Positions 29,901 through 37,465 of a DNA stretch of 64,000 nucleotides are shown piece by piece. The stretch comes from Megaera_A sp965233855 (GTDB lineage: Bacteria; Pseudomonadota; Alphaproteobacteria; Rickettsiales; Rickettsiaceae): NCBI GenBank assembly GCA_965233855.1, contig OZ247586.1, positions 1,054,001 to 1,118,000 on the forward strand, written 5' to 3'. The notes under the pieces were generated by a model. The model worked only from the letters and a program-made list of their open reading frames with translations. It was not told where the DNA came from and did no database searches. A program made the translations under genes and the position numbers. Position 1 is the stretch's first letter. Each line of letters starts with the position of its first letter.

Positions 29901-30024
29901 GGCATCTAGAAATTCAATTGGTCTTGTTATTGTTGGTGGGATGCTAATTGGAACGGTTTTTACAATTTTTGTAATACCAGTTCTATATCAAACTTTTAAG
30001 AAGGAAACAATCCTTCCAAAATAA
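26980..30024 (+). CDS. RND-family efflux pump, inner-membrane transporter
   Basis: 1,014 residues, the usual AcrB/HAE1 length. It starts with the family N-terminus (RLPEICIRRPVFTIVLSLI) and has two sets of helices each followed by a large periplasmic loop. The proton-relay aspartates are present in GLVVDDAIVMLEN (D401-D402), and the second half keeps GLITKNSIMLVEF with its conserved lysine. This is a proton-driven exporter for drugs or other amphiphiles. It forms an operon with the adaptor gene upstream; ruvC follows 10 bases later, possibly in the same transcript. Confidence 0.95.
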   Translation: MRLPEICIRRPVFTIVLSLIIMALGGIFFTKLQIRGTPNINPPIITIRSEYPGADAMYMEKQITQRIEKAIKTVNNLDDMSSSSSVGESEIMLSFSLDTNIEIALNDVRSLISDISRAFPDDMKMPTVAKMDADAWPSFWISVNSDRHDSLELTQISDNQIKSVLEKLPTVGNSIIFGARYYTMRIEPINVKMFQHQLTPFDLEKSLRAQNKDYPAGSIKTDIRGFSLKLAATLNTPKEFENVIVKKYPDGTIIKIKDVANVGLEPYENDVILRYNGKQSLAIGLIKQSTANIIELSDSVRKEIPKIRKNLPAGITIDIPYDTAVPVKASIESVYLTIFEAIALVGIVTYIFLGSIRITLIPLVTIPISLIGTFSAMYALGFTINTFTLLAMILAIGLVVDDAIVMLENIFRHSHDLGKKPIKAALDASKEIGFAIVAMTITLASVFLPIGFIDGFLGKLFIEFAWTLAFCVLFSGFVALTLTPMMTSRMIKPGEAKKIRILQLFDYGLMKVQLAYIKCLGSALNNKIKFYFICACSIGVLVFAFISVDKTFIPDEDQGFLQVFFAGPEGSSTNESLKTVLQAEKILENVDEIEGYLDVTGWGGGDSALAFVPLKNWSERTRSQFEIQQELNDKFSKLPGMSIFAVNPPSMGGGGDKPISFYLQTSLQYSDLDKISQDFIDIMKKDVTFQNVEREFKASTPTLDIIVDREKAYRYGVDIETIGKTVQYLIAGRNVGDFRLGNDIYEVIIRYDVADRSDPSDIKKIYIKSDQNILLPLETVAKVVETITVKEYKHFNNSRAIKITSDLAPDQNLAEAAKIIEGIAENVIDTNNTQIIFGGQIKQMNETGNDTIITFLFALLFIYLVLSAQFESFTDSLLILMAVPFSITGGILALLIFGDTINMYSNIGLITLIGLITKNSIMLVEFTNQLREDGKKISEAVLESAKLRLRPILMTSIATMCGAMPLVLATGAGAASRNSIGLVIVGGMLIGTVFTIFVIPVLYQTFKKETILPK

Positions 30025-30034
30025 GAGGTGAGTC

Positions 30035-30511
30035 TTGAAAATACTTAGCATTGACCCAGCACTAACCTGCCTTGGATGGGGTGTTATCCAATCTAAACCA
30101 CCGAAGATTGAATATATTGATAGTGGGTTAATAAAAACTGCTTCATCAGAGCTCATGCAAAACAGACTGGCCACAATATCGACAGAAATAGAAAAAATAA
30201 TCGATTTACACAAACCAGATGCAATCGCAATGGAAGAAACTTTTGTAAACAAGAACGCCGCTTCTTCTTTAAAATTAGCTTATGTTCGAGGAGCATTAAT
30301 GTCTACAATTGGTAAAACCAAACTACCCTACTTTGAATTTCTCCCTAATAAAATAAAGAAAACGATTGTCGGGGTTGGGCACGCTGAGAAAGAACAGGTT
30401 AAGCATATGGTGAAAATGATTGTCTCAGGTAGCTTAGCAAATATTAGCTATGATGAATCTGACGCACTAGCTATCGCCTATACTTGCTTAGTAAATCAAC
30501 CTAAAGTATGA
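30035..30511 (+). CDS. ruvC: Crossover junction endodeoxyribonuclease RuvC
   Basis: 158 residues. RuvC cuts Holliday junctions with RuvAB. Catalytic acids are visible: Asp7 (SIDPALTCLGWG), Glu in AMEETFVNKN, and the C-terminal pair in YDESDALAIA. It starts at TTG (30035), preceded by AGAGGTGA, because no ATG fits the family N-terminus. It ends only 8 bases before the IS6-type copy at 30520, so the coding region appears complete. The normal neighbours ruvA and ruvB are not in the window. Confidence 0.95.
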   Translation: MKILSIDPALTCLGWGVIQSKPPKIEYIDSGLIKTASSELMQNRLATISTEIEKIIDLHKPDAIAMEETFVNKNAASSLKLAYVRGALMSTIGKTKLPYFEFLPNKIKKTIVGVGHAEKEQVKHMVKMIVSGSLANISYDESDALAIAYTCLVNQPKV

Positions 30512-30611
30512 CTTTTTCAGGTTCTGTCGCATGTGTTGTGAAAGTCAATCAAAGAGAATATACTGAAAATAAAAAAGGCTTTACATGAGATATGCTATTT
30601 CCCCTAAATTA

Positions 30612-31578
30612 ACCCCAACTATGCATAAGAATCTAATTTTACCATTTGATCTAGAGATGGTTTATCAGTTCTAATTTGGTAATTTATGAGTCCAGCAAAT
30701 AAGTGAGAAAAAGCGTTGATAGGTGATCTGTGCCTACTATGAATCAAAGTATTCAATGACTTCATAGAGGAGAATATAGTCTCAATAAAACTACGACGCA
30801 TCAACATCATTTTATCTGTAGTATCCATTAAAATATTTTTCATATTCTTTTTGATTTTAGTAATCAAAGTCACTTTTTGTTCAAATAATTCAGCGGATAG
30901 TTTTTTGGATATATACCCTTTATCACCAATAAGTTTACCAGTAATACCTTTCACCATTTCCATAACTGGAGAACGATCATTAACGTTGCCACCAGTAATA
31001 GTCATACTTACAATTTCTCCGAATGTATTGAGAATAAAGTGCAACTTAAAGCCAAAAAACCAACCAGTAGAAGTCTTGCCTTTTTTAGCTAATCCTTTAA
31101 AAACTTTATGTCTTTTTTCTCGAAGATTATGACAAACAGCCATAGGCGTTGCATCTATAAACATATATTCTGTTACCTTACCTTCAAGGCTTTTAAGCAT
31201 GCAAACCACAGCAGGGAAAGCAAGTTTTATTAGTGCTGTAAAGCGATCGTAATGTACTAAGTAGCTGAATAAGTTTCTGTGATTCCTCATAAGTTCTAGG
31301 TAAAAATATTTAAAGCATGACATTCCAGATTGATGGAAAGCTATCAGGATAGTTATTATTTCTGACAAGCTCATTTTACATGGTTTATTACGCTTTCTAA
31401 TACCACTGGTAATGAGTGTCTTTTTGTACCAATTTTCAAATCCTTTACAAAAATCATCGACAAAGCAGAACAAACTATCGTAATCTATATTCATTGGGGT
31501 ACCTTTTTTAGATTGCAAAAATACAGAATACCCCAATATCACTAGCTATGCAGTCCTTTTCTTATACATAGTTCGGGT
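30612..31578 (-). mobile_element. IS982-type insertion sequence
   Basis: 967 bp with imperfect 20-bp terminal inverted repeats (ACCCCAACTATGCATAAGAA and ACCCGAACTATGTATAAGAA). It is inserted just after the ninth codon of the IS6-type transposase, and the flanks TAAATTA / TATATTA are a 7-bp target duplication with one mismatch. It carries one transposase gene on the minus strand. Confidence 0.88.
30619..31494 (-). CDS. IS982-family transposase
   Basis: About 291 residues from the ATG at 31494 (MNIDYDSLFCFVDD). The frame is open up to 31542, but that extension lies against the IS end and has no support. The DDE triad is recognisable: Asp in EYMFIDATPMAV, Asp in KLIGDKGYIS and Glu in RRSFIETIFSSMK. 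The C-terminal RIxTDKPSL-type ending and the SRHRSPINAFSH segment are typical of the family. The gene looks intact, so the element may still be mobile. Confidence 0.88.
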   Translation of the reverse strand: MNIDYDSLFCFVDDFCKGFENWYKKTLITSGIRKRNKPCKMSLSEIITILIAFHQSGMSCFKYFYLELMRNHRNLFSYLVHYDRFTALIKLAFPAVVCMLKSLEGKVTEYMFIDATPMAVCHNLREKRHKVFKGLAKKGKTSTGWFFGFKLHFILNTFGEIVSMTITGGNVNDRSPVMEMVKGITGKLIGDKGYISKKLSAELFEQKVTLITKIKKNMKNILMDTTDKMMLMRRSFIETIFSSMKSLNTLIHSRHRSPINAFSHLFAGLINYQIRTDKPSLDQMVKLDSYA

Positions 31579-31627
31579 TATATTAACAAAATATTTCAAA
31601 GGTTTTTGTTCCTCGCCGGAAATAATA

Positions 31628-32269
31628 ATGCTGTTTGTTTATATGAAATGTAGATTTTCCTTGAGCTATCGAGATCTTGAGGAGCTAGCTCATATCAGAG
31701 GCGCAGTAATAGATCATAGTACTCTACAAAGATGGATTAAAAGATTTGTTCCGTTGATAGATAAGCAAGTTAGAAAAAGAAAGAAAGCAGTTGGTTCAAG
31801 TTGGCGTATGGATGAAACCTATATCAAGCTGGATGGTCGCTGGATTTATCTCTATCGTGCTGTAGATTCTTTGGGTAATACTATAGAGTTTTTGCTGAGG
31901 AAGCGCAGGGATAAAGCGGCTGCTAAGGCGTTCTTCCGTAAAGCGTTTAAAAATAATGATATTCCTGATAAGGTGAATATTGATAAAAGCGGAAGTAATA
32001 AATCAGCTCTTAATAGTGCAAATGATAATCTATTAGAAAATGAGAAAATAGAGATTATTCAAAACAAATATTTCAATAATATTATGGAACAAGATCATAG
32101 ATTTATTAAGAAGCGAACAAAGCCTATGCTGGGGTTTAAAAACTTCCAATCTGCAAAAATCACTATTACAGGAATAGAAAATATTAGAATGATTCAGAAA
32201 GGCCAAATTATTGGAGCTGATTCTTACCTTTATGCTTTTGAGAATTTTCAAACCCTCATGGCTTCATAA
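31628..32269 (+). pseudogene. IS6-family transposase, 5' end separated by the IS982 insertion
   Basis: 213 residues remain, from the methionine at residue 24 of the intact copy (MLFVYMKCRFSLSYRDLEEL). The first codons (MRYAISPKLT) lie at 30585-30614 on the other side of the IS982-type element. The DDE residues are kept (RMDETYIKLDGRW, NIDKSGSN, MEQDHRFIKKR). It differs from the intact copy at only two positions (A/S and R/K). Internal initiation at this ATG is conceivable but would lack the N-terminal helix. Confidence 0.85.
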
Positions 32270-32844
32270 TGCCTGAAATCTGAGAATTATAATTTTTAAG
32301 ATTAAATGCTAACACATGCGACAGAACCGAATATAGTAATCATCCGAAAGCTGCTCAATATGTTCATGAGTTATTATCTGATCCTGTAAATATCCACAAA
32401 TATTTTACAGTTAGAAAAAAAATATTAGCATCGAAAAAACTTTCTTCAGGTTCCGAAGAAAAAATTATATGGAAATATAATGGTAAACTAATAGAACATG
32501 CGGATTTAATTGAAATAGATACAACCATGTCCTGTAGATTATTTGTTAAAGTCAAGGATGGTCTAATTGATTCAGATGCAAAGGGTATGGATCATCTTAA
32601 ACTATTATCAAAATCAAGTTTAGCTGTTAATGGAATTAAGTTTAGATCAGATAAGAATTTAGTTGTATTAAAAACAAAGGCTCTAGGGGATAAGCGTCTA
32701 ACTTCTAAGGGTATAATTAAGAATGAAGATGGTGATATGTTGGTGGTTTTTGATAGAGTAATGACTCATTCTCAAATTGAGAGATACAAACATAAAGATT
32801 CAACTTCTTCTGATGAGATTGGCGACTCTTTTTCTGACTCTATT

Positions 32845-34076
32845 TGTAAAACTCTACACTTGATCTGACAGATAGCTACTTATCATACAGCATAATTACT
32901 GTCAGATAAGTTCTGAGTATCATGTGTCTGACACTCATTCACGTAGCTAGGAATATTCTTATCCAAAGCAATATGTTTTGAATCAAGAAAGGTTTGCATA
33001 GGTGTTTTTCCATAACAATGCTTTCCTGAATGTGTTCTTTGAGTATTGTACTTATTAATCCATAAATCAACATCAATTTGTAACTCTTCTACAGAGCCGT
33101 ATATTCTTTTGCGAAATGCTATATCATAAAACTCTTGTTTCATAGTTCTATGGAACCTCTCGCAAATACCGTTAGTTTGCGGACTACGAACCTTTGTTTT
33201 TGTGTGATCAATATTCTCAATTCCTAAATAAAGTTGATAGGCATGATGCTCAGGTTTACCACAATATTCAGTACCGCGATCAGTGAGTATACGAAACATG
33301 CTAAGGCCTTGTTCTGTATAAAATGGCAGCACTCTATCATTTAGTATATCAGCTGCAGTAATAGCTGATTTCTCAGTATAAAGTTTTACTTGCGCCACTT
33401 TAGAATATGTATCAACAAAAGTTTGTTGGTAAATTTTTCCAACCCCCTTCATATTACCTACATAGTAAGTATCTTGTGAACCAAGATACCCAGGATGCTC
33501 AGTCTCGATTTCACCGTGAGCTACTTTGCTAGCTTTAGCCCGCTCAAGAGCTGCTAGCTGTTCTTCAGTTAATATCATACCATCTTGCGCTGATTTAGCT
33601 TCTAAGGCTTTTAGACGCTTACGCATTGTCTCTAAATCATTACGCAACCAAATAGAACGAACTCCACTACTTGATATTAAAACACCTTGTTGCTTCAGCT
33701 CATTACTAGCTCGTAATTGCCCTAAAGCAGGGTTTGAAATAGCAAGATCTATGACGGCTTGTTCTACATCAGAAGGTACTCTGTTTTTCATGATAGGTTT
33801 CTTGCGGCTGATTTCCTGTAGAGCAGCTTCCCCACCATTTTCATATAATTCTTTAAAACGATAAAAGGTATCCCTTGAATATCCCATAACGTTACACGCT
33901 TGACTTACATTACCAAGCTGTTTCGCTAATTCTAAAAGTCCTAATTTGGGTTTGATGATTTTTTCTAATTGACTCATTTTTAATCTCTTGTTTGAGTGGT
34001 TAAATGCAATATATTCAACTACTAAATATATTACTCTCTTTTTACCACTCTGTCAGATTAAATTTGAAGCTTTACA
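32845..34076 (-). mobile_element. IS481-type insertion sequence with perfect 7-bp target duplication
   Basis: 1,232 bp. The terminal inverted repeats are about 27 bp and imperfect (TGTAAAACTCTACACTTGAT at the left, TGTAAAGCTTCAAATTTAAT read from the right, both ending ATCTGACAG). It is flanked on both sides by CTCTATT (32838-32844 and 34077-34083), a perfect target duplication indicating recent, simple transposition. The left end also carries a nested CTGACAG...CTGTCAG pair around the 27-bp core that recurs in the 81-bp mini-element at 21187. Confidence 0.92.
32883..33977 (-). CDS. IS481-family transposase (HTH + rve integrase core)
   Basis: 364 residues. The N-terminal helix-turn-helix part (LAKQLGNVSQACNVMGYSRD, YRFKELYENGGEAAL) is followed by a second HTH region and the integrase core. 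The DDE residues are seen in FVDTYSKVAQV, ILTDRGTEYCG and SPQTNGICERFHRT. The C-terminal WINKYNTQRTHSGKHCYGKT is typical of the family. The start ATG at 33977 is inside the right end of the element. The frame is intact, so this copy may be active. Confidence 0.93.
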   Translation of the reverse strand: MSQLEKIIKPKLGLLELAKQLGNVSQACNVMGYSRDTFYRFKELYENGGEAALQEISRKKPIMKNRVPSDVEQAVIDLAISNPALGQLRASNELKQQGVLISSSGVRSIWLRNDLETMRKRLKALEAKSAQDGMILTEEQLAALERAKASKVAHGEIETEHPGYLGSQDTYYVGNMKGVGKIYQQTFVDTYSKVAQVKLYTEKSAITAADILNDRVLPFYTEQGLSMFRILTDRGTEYCGKPEHHAYQLYLGIENIDHTKTKVRSPQTNGICERFHRTMKQEFYDIAFRKRIYGSVEELQIDVDLWINKYNTQRTHSGKHCYGKTPMQTFLDSKHIALDKNIPSYVNECQTHDTQNLSDSNYAV

Positions 34077-34323
34077 CTCTATTAGTGTATTGGATGGAGA
34101 TGATGTGGAATGTCTTGGAAGTAGTTTTGATTTATCTGAAAGCGATGCAGCCTAGAGTGCGTATAAAAATTTTTAAATATGGATTTTATACATAAGTATA
34201 ATGTCCATATTTATTATTAATTTAAAAACTTTATTTACCTAATTTCTTAAAGCTTAAACTTTAGCATTAGAGCTTATGTTCTTTTAATCTTTAGATATAA
34301 AAAACTTCTAATAAATCTTTTTG

Positions 34324-34352
34324 TTGACGCTGGTCTATTGTGCTACTATATT
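34324..34352 (+). promoter_or_regulatory. Promoter of the TrpR-like regulator operon
   Basis: TTGACG (34324-34329), a 17-bp spacer and TATATT (34347-34352) make a near-consensus sigma70-type promoter about 35 bases before the ATG at 34385. The RBS is AGGGGTG. The rest of the gap from 34156 is AT-rich with no recognised feature. Confidence 0.65.
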
Positions 34353-34384
34353 AATATAATAGCAAAGTAATACAGGGGTGTAAA

Positions 34385-34678
34385 ATGAATGATGATCATC
34401 ATAGAAATATCACAAATTTAGTAGATGCAATTATGTGTCTTGAGTCTTCATCAGAGATAAAGAAGTTTTTAACTGATTTATGCACTAGGAGTGAACTTCG
34501 GGCAATGGAAGAGCGTTGGAAGGTTTGTCAGTTGCTTAGTGATGGAGAGCTATCATACAGGGAAATTCATAAAATAACAGGCGCAAGTTTAACTACAATT
34601 GGTAGAGTAGCTGGATTTTTAAGAGATGAGCAACATGGTGGATATAGAAATATTTTAAATAAAATAAAGAGAGAATGA
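34385..34678 (+). CDS. TrpR/YerC/YecD-family transcriptional regulator
   Basis: 97 residues, all helical, of the Trp-repressor superfamily. The central ELRAMEERWKVCQLLSDGELSYREIHKITGASLTTIGRV region covers the dimer helices and the helix-turn-helix. It is closer to the YerC/YecD branch than to E. coli TrpR, so the effector may not be tryptophan. It ends one base before the ATG of a periplasmic binding protein, so the pair is co-transcribed. It may control the substrate-binding gene or its own promoter, but no operator could be assigned. Confidence 0.85.
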   Translation: MNDDHHRNITNLVDAIMCLESSSEIKKFLTDLCTRSELRAMEERWKVCQLLSDGELSYREIHKITGASLTTIGRVAGFLRDEQHGGYRNILNKIKRE

Positions 34679-34679
34679 A

Positions 34680-35657
34680 ATGTTAAATAAGATAGTAAGT
34701 TTAGTAGTTGTAATATCTTCAATTTTTTTATGGCAATATAATGCAGTGGGAGATAGTAATAAAGTTAAAGTATATATAAGTCAATTAGTAGAGCACCCGG
34801 CTCTTGATGCGACGACAGATGGAATAATACAAGGGTTAGCTGATGCTGGATATATTCAAGAAAAGAATTTGGATTTAATTGTAGAATCCGCGCAAGGCAA
34901 TATTTCGTTGGCAAATCAAATAGCAAATAGGTTAGCGAGTAAAAATCCAGATATAGTTGTTGGTGTAGCTACAGTTTCTGCGCAATCTCTTTCAAAATAT
35001 GCAAGAAATAATAAGGTGAAATTGATTTTCTCATCAGTCACAGATCCGATTGATGCTGATATAGTCAAAAGTATAGAAAAGCCAGGTAATAATACTAGTG
35101 GCGTATCAAATTTTATTCCTATAGAGCCTCAGATAGATATGTTTTTAAAAATTAAGCCTGCTATAAAAAAACTTGGCTTCTTATATAATCCAGGGGAACT
35201 TAATTCTATAAGTTTAATAAAAAAACTGCAAAAAATCTGTCCTAAATATGGCATAGAATTGATAACGGTTTCGGCAAGTAAAACATCTGAAGTAGCACAA
35301 GCTGCTATTAAGTTGGCTGGATTGGTAGATGCAATTTTTGTAAGTAATGATAATACGGCTTTGAGTGCGTTTAAAACAATTGTTAAAGCGGCTAATAATG
35401 TTTCTATTCCGGTTTTTGTCAGTGATACAGATATAGTAAAAGATGGAGCAATTGCTGCATTTGGACCAAATCAATATAATTTAGGATTACAAACTGCAAA
35501 AATGATAGTTAAAGTTATAGAAGGAACTAATTTAGAGTCAATGGCAGTGGAGTATCCAAAAGATATAGAACTATATCTGAACCTTAAGATGGCACAAAAG
35601 CTAGGTATCTCTATTCCTAAGAAATTATTAGAATCAGCGTCTTTTTTGGTAAAATAA
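34680..35657 (+). CDS. ABC transporter substrate-binding protein (PF04392 / TrpX type)
   Basis: 325 residues with an N-terminal signal helix (KIVSLVVVISSIFLWQYNAVG). The two-lobed periplasmic-binding fold of the ABC_sub_bind family is clear: VKVYISQLVEHPALDATTDGI, GVATVSAQSL, FSSVTDPIDADIV, GFLYNPGELNS and IFVSNDNTALSAF. In related bacteria these proteins bind tryptophan or other aromatic or small organic ligands and sit with permease and ATPase genes. Neither follows here, so the transporter partner must be elsewhere. Coupling to a TrpR-like regulator makes an amino-acid ligand plausible. Confidence 0.85.
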   Translation: MLNKIVSLVVVISSIFLWQYNAVGDSNKVKVYISQLVEHPALDATTDGIIQGLADAGYIQEKNLDLIVESAQGNISLANQIANRLASKNPDIVVGVATVSAQSLSKYARNNKVKLIFSSVTDPIDADIVKSIEKPGNNTSGVSNFIPIEPQIDMFLKIKPAIKKLGFLYNPGELNSISLIKKLQKICPKYGIELITVSASKTSEVAQAAIKLAGLVDAIFVSNDNTALSAFKTIVKAANNVSIPVFVSDTDIVKDGAIAAFGPNQYNLGLQTAKMIVKVIEGTNLESMAVEYPKDIELYLNLKMAQKLGISIPKKLLESASFLVK

Positions 35658-35666
35658 TAGGAAGGA

Positions 35667-35873
35667 CTATTTTTTCTTTTTTAGAGAATCAAGTTCATTT
35701 TGCATTTTGAGAACCATATTTTTAAGTTGTTCATGTTCTTCTCTAGAGACATAATTACCCTTGATAATCGAATTTTCTACAAAACTAGCGCTTGATTCTT
35801 TGATAACGCTACCTGATTCTCTAGCAATTTTGTTTGCTCCAGCTAGTAGTTTTATTATACTTTCTTGTGTCAT
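35667..35873 (-). CDS. ubiK: UbiK / BMFP-type coiled-coil accessory protein
   Basis: 68 residues. The conserved SIIKLLAGANKIARESGSVI start and the C-terminal coiled coil (YVSREEHEQLKNMVLKMQNELDSLKKK) match the YqiC/BMFP family, to which UbiK, an accessory factor of ubiquinone biosynthesis that binds membrane fusogenically, belongs. It lies on the minus strand just downstream of bolA (15-bp gap), convergent with the substrate-binding gene. Confidence 0.8.
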   Translation of the reverse strand: MTQESIIKLLAGANKIARESGSVIKESSASFVENSIIKGNYVSREEHEQLKNMVLKMQNELDSLKKKK

Positions 35874-35888
35874 TTTTTTAATTACTAG

Positions 35889-36152
35889 TTAATTTTTGGA
35901 GTTGATGTTAATGGATAAAGCGTGTAATCCGTTATTAAATTCATCTTTTAATAGGTCATTAATAGTTCGGTGTTGTTTAATCAGTGACAATCCTTCAAGT
36001 TGTTTGGAAGCAATATTTATTACAAAGTGTGATTCTGCATTTCCGTTTGGGTTGCCAGAATGTCCGGCATGTAGTTGACTTTCATCAATAACCTTAAGAA
36101 AATGTGGATTTAATACACTTAGTTTAGTCTCTATAATTTCTTTTCTACTCAT
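35889..36152 (-). CDS. bolA: BolA-family protein
   Basis: 87 residues. The BolA fold is recognisable from LNPHFLKVIDESQLHAGH, the following glycine-rich loop, SHFVINIASKQLEGLSLIKQHRTINDLL and the C-terminal GLHALSI. The conserved His residues for [2Fe-2S] binding with a monothiol glutaredoxin are present (HAGH and GLHALS). It is probably involved in iron-sulfur trafficking. Divergent from the EAL gene. Confidence 0.9.
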   Translation of the reverse strand: MSRKEIIETKLSVLNPHFLKVIDESQLHAGHSGNPNGNAESHFVINIASKQLEGLSLIKQHRTINDLLKDEFNNGLHALSININSKN

Positions 36153-36224
36153 TAATTTATTAGTGTTTAAATTTTAGTGATTCTGATACTATACTACACA
36201 GATATATCTAAAGCATAAAGTAAT

Positions 36225-37430
36225 ATGACATCTAGAGCAAAAATAATGAGCACTCTGCAAAAGGAACTTGATAAAGCGAAGCAGGGGGTATTACTTATTG
36301 TGAAATTGTTAAATAGAGATGAACTTAGTATTTTAATTAACGATACTAGTGCGATTTTTGATAAATTCCATTTGATGGTAGACAAGGCTTGTGAAAAAGC
36401 TAGTGATCATGCAATTGTAAAAATTGATGATCCAACAAAATTATATATTGTTGTGCCTGATGATTCAAAAGTTGCCGAAAGACTTGCATACTCTATATAC
36501 TCTCAAGTGCAATTATATGTTGACGAGAAGCATCCAGAGAGTTATTTGAAATGTGCGGTTGGGAGTATTAAATTTTCTTCAAAAGATCAAATAAATACAG
36601 ATCGCTTAGTGTCATTGATGGTTTATGGGATGTCAATGTCAACGGATGGTAGCTATTATTATTCTTATGATGACAACCCAGTTGATGTTGAAAAATTGAG
36701 GAGAGATAATATTAACTTAAATTTGCTTCGTACTTCATTATTTCAGAAGAAAGCGAAATTTATGTATCAGCCAGTGGTTGATAGAAAGTCAGGTAACATT
36801 GAATATTATGAATGTTTGCTTAGAGTACTGGATGAAAATAATAATTTTGTTTCAGTCGGTTCAATGATCGAAGACGCAGAAACAAAAGGTTTGATTAGCA
36901 TTGTTGACTTTACTGTTGTTGAAATGGCCATTAAAGAACTTGATGATGATAAGAAAATTAAATTATCAGTGAATGTATCTAATATTGGTGTATTGAATAA
37001 AAGACTTTTAAAGAGAATGGAAAGCTTGCTGAAAAAATTCGATGTTGCTAAAAGATTAATTATTGAGATTACTGAAACTTCGCTTAATCACGATTTTGTT
37101 ACGACAAAGAAGTTTATTGATACATTACACTCTTACGGATGCACATTTGCATTAGACGATTTTGGATCAGGATTTACATCTTTTAAGCAACTTTTAAACT
37201 TACCTATTGATATTATTAAAATTGATGGTAGTTATATACGTAATATATTAAGTAATAATCATAGTAGGTTTTTTGTTGAGGCGTTAATTAATTTAGCTGA
37301 AGATCTTGGAATAAAAACAGTTGCTGAGTTCGTTGAGAATGGTGAGATAGCAAGATTTTTAATAGATATAAAGATTGGTGGTATGCAAGGGAATTTCTTT
37401 TTACCAGCATCTGAAAACAGGCTAAATTAG
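36225..37430 (+). CDS. EAL-domain protein (cyclic di-GMP phosphodiesterase-like) with degenerate GGDEF-like N-domain
   Basis: 401 residues. The C-terminal half (about 170-400) is an EAL domain. The signature reads ECLLR instead of EALLR but keeps the Glu, and the other metal and catalytic motifs are present: LSVNVS, IIEITET, ALDDFGSGFTSF, IKIDGSYI and VAEFVEN. Hydrolytic activity therefore seems possible. The N-terminal half resembles a GGDEF fold without the GGDEF motif (LYIVVPDDSKVAERLAYSIY). No signal peptide or membrane segment is visible. It is followed 35 bases later by fliI-fliJ, suggesting that c-di-GMP turnover is tied to motility or flagellar export. Confidence 0.85.
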   Translation: MTSRAKIMSTLQKELDKAKQGVLLIVKLLNRDELSILINDTSAIFDKFHLMVDKACEKASDHAIVKIDDPTKLYIVVPDDSKVAERLAYSIYSQVQLYVDEKHPESYLKCAVGSIKFSSKDQINTDRLVSLMVYGMSMSTDGSYYYSYDDNPVDVEKLRRDNINLNLLRTSLFQKKAKFMYQPVVDRKSGNIEYYECLLRVLDENNNFVSVGSMIEDAETKGLISIVDFTVVEMAIKELDDDKKIKLSVNVSNIGVLNKRLLKRMESLLKKFDVAKRLIIEITETSLNHDFVTTKKFIDTLHSYGCTFALDDFGSGFTSFKQLLNLPIDIIKIDGSYIRNILSNNHSRFFVEALINLAEDLGIKTVAEFVENGEIARFLIDIKIGGMQGNFFLPASENRLN

Positions 37431-37465
37431 ATATTCGTCCAGCAAATCAAAGAGAATTTAGAAAT

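Larger units (their letters stand above)
30520..32328 (+). mobile_element. IS6-type element, copy B, interrupted by an IS982-type element
   Basis: The ends carry identical 18-bp inverted repeats GGTTCTGTCGCATGTGTT. Subtracting the inner 967-bp IS982-type element and its 7-bp target copy leaves 835 bp, exactly the size of the intact copy at 43938. The flanking 8-mers (CTTTTTCA left, GAATATAG right) do not match, so there is no target duplication. The copy is therefore a recombinant or the product of an adjacent deletion. Confidence 0.9.
32329..34155 (+). pseudogene. Unidentified gene, 5' cut by the IS6-type copy and split by the IS481-type element
   Basis: An open frame enters from the IS6-type right end (YSNHPKAAQYVHELL...) and runs to 32844, where the IS481-type element is inserted after GDSFSDSI. 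Removing the element and one copy of its 7-bp duplication rejoins the frame to 34084-34155 (SVLDGDDVECLGSSFDLSESDAA, then TAG). About 195 residues survive. They are hydrophilic, Ser/Lys/Asp rich, with no membrane segment and no motif I recognise. The 5' end is missing from this locus. The longest internal ATG frame begins at 32527. Function unknown. Confidence 0.75.

Noticed and set aside
30520..30527. 8-bp target duplications for the IS6-type copies
   Set aside because: Flanks of copies B and C and of the remnant were compared in all pairings; none match.
32527..32868. Free-standing 113-residue gene
   Set aside because: Its frame continues upstream to the IS border and its last residues come from the IS481-type end; it is the middle of a split gene.
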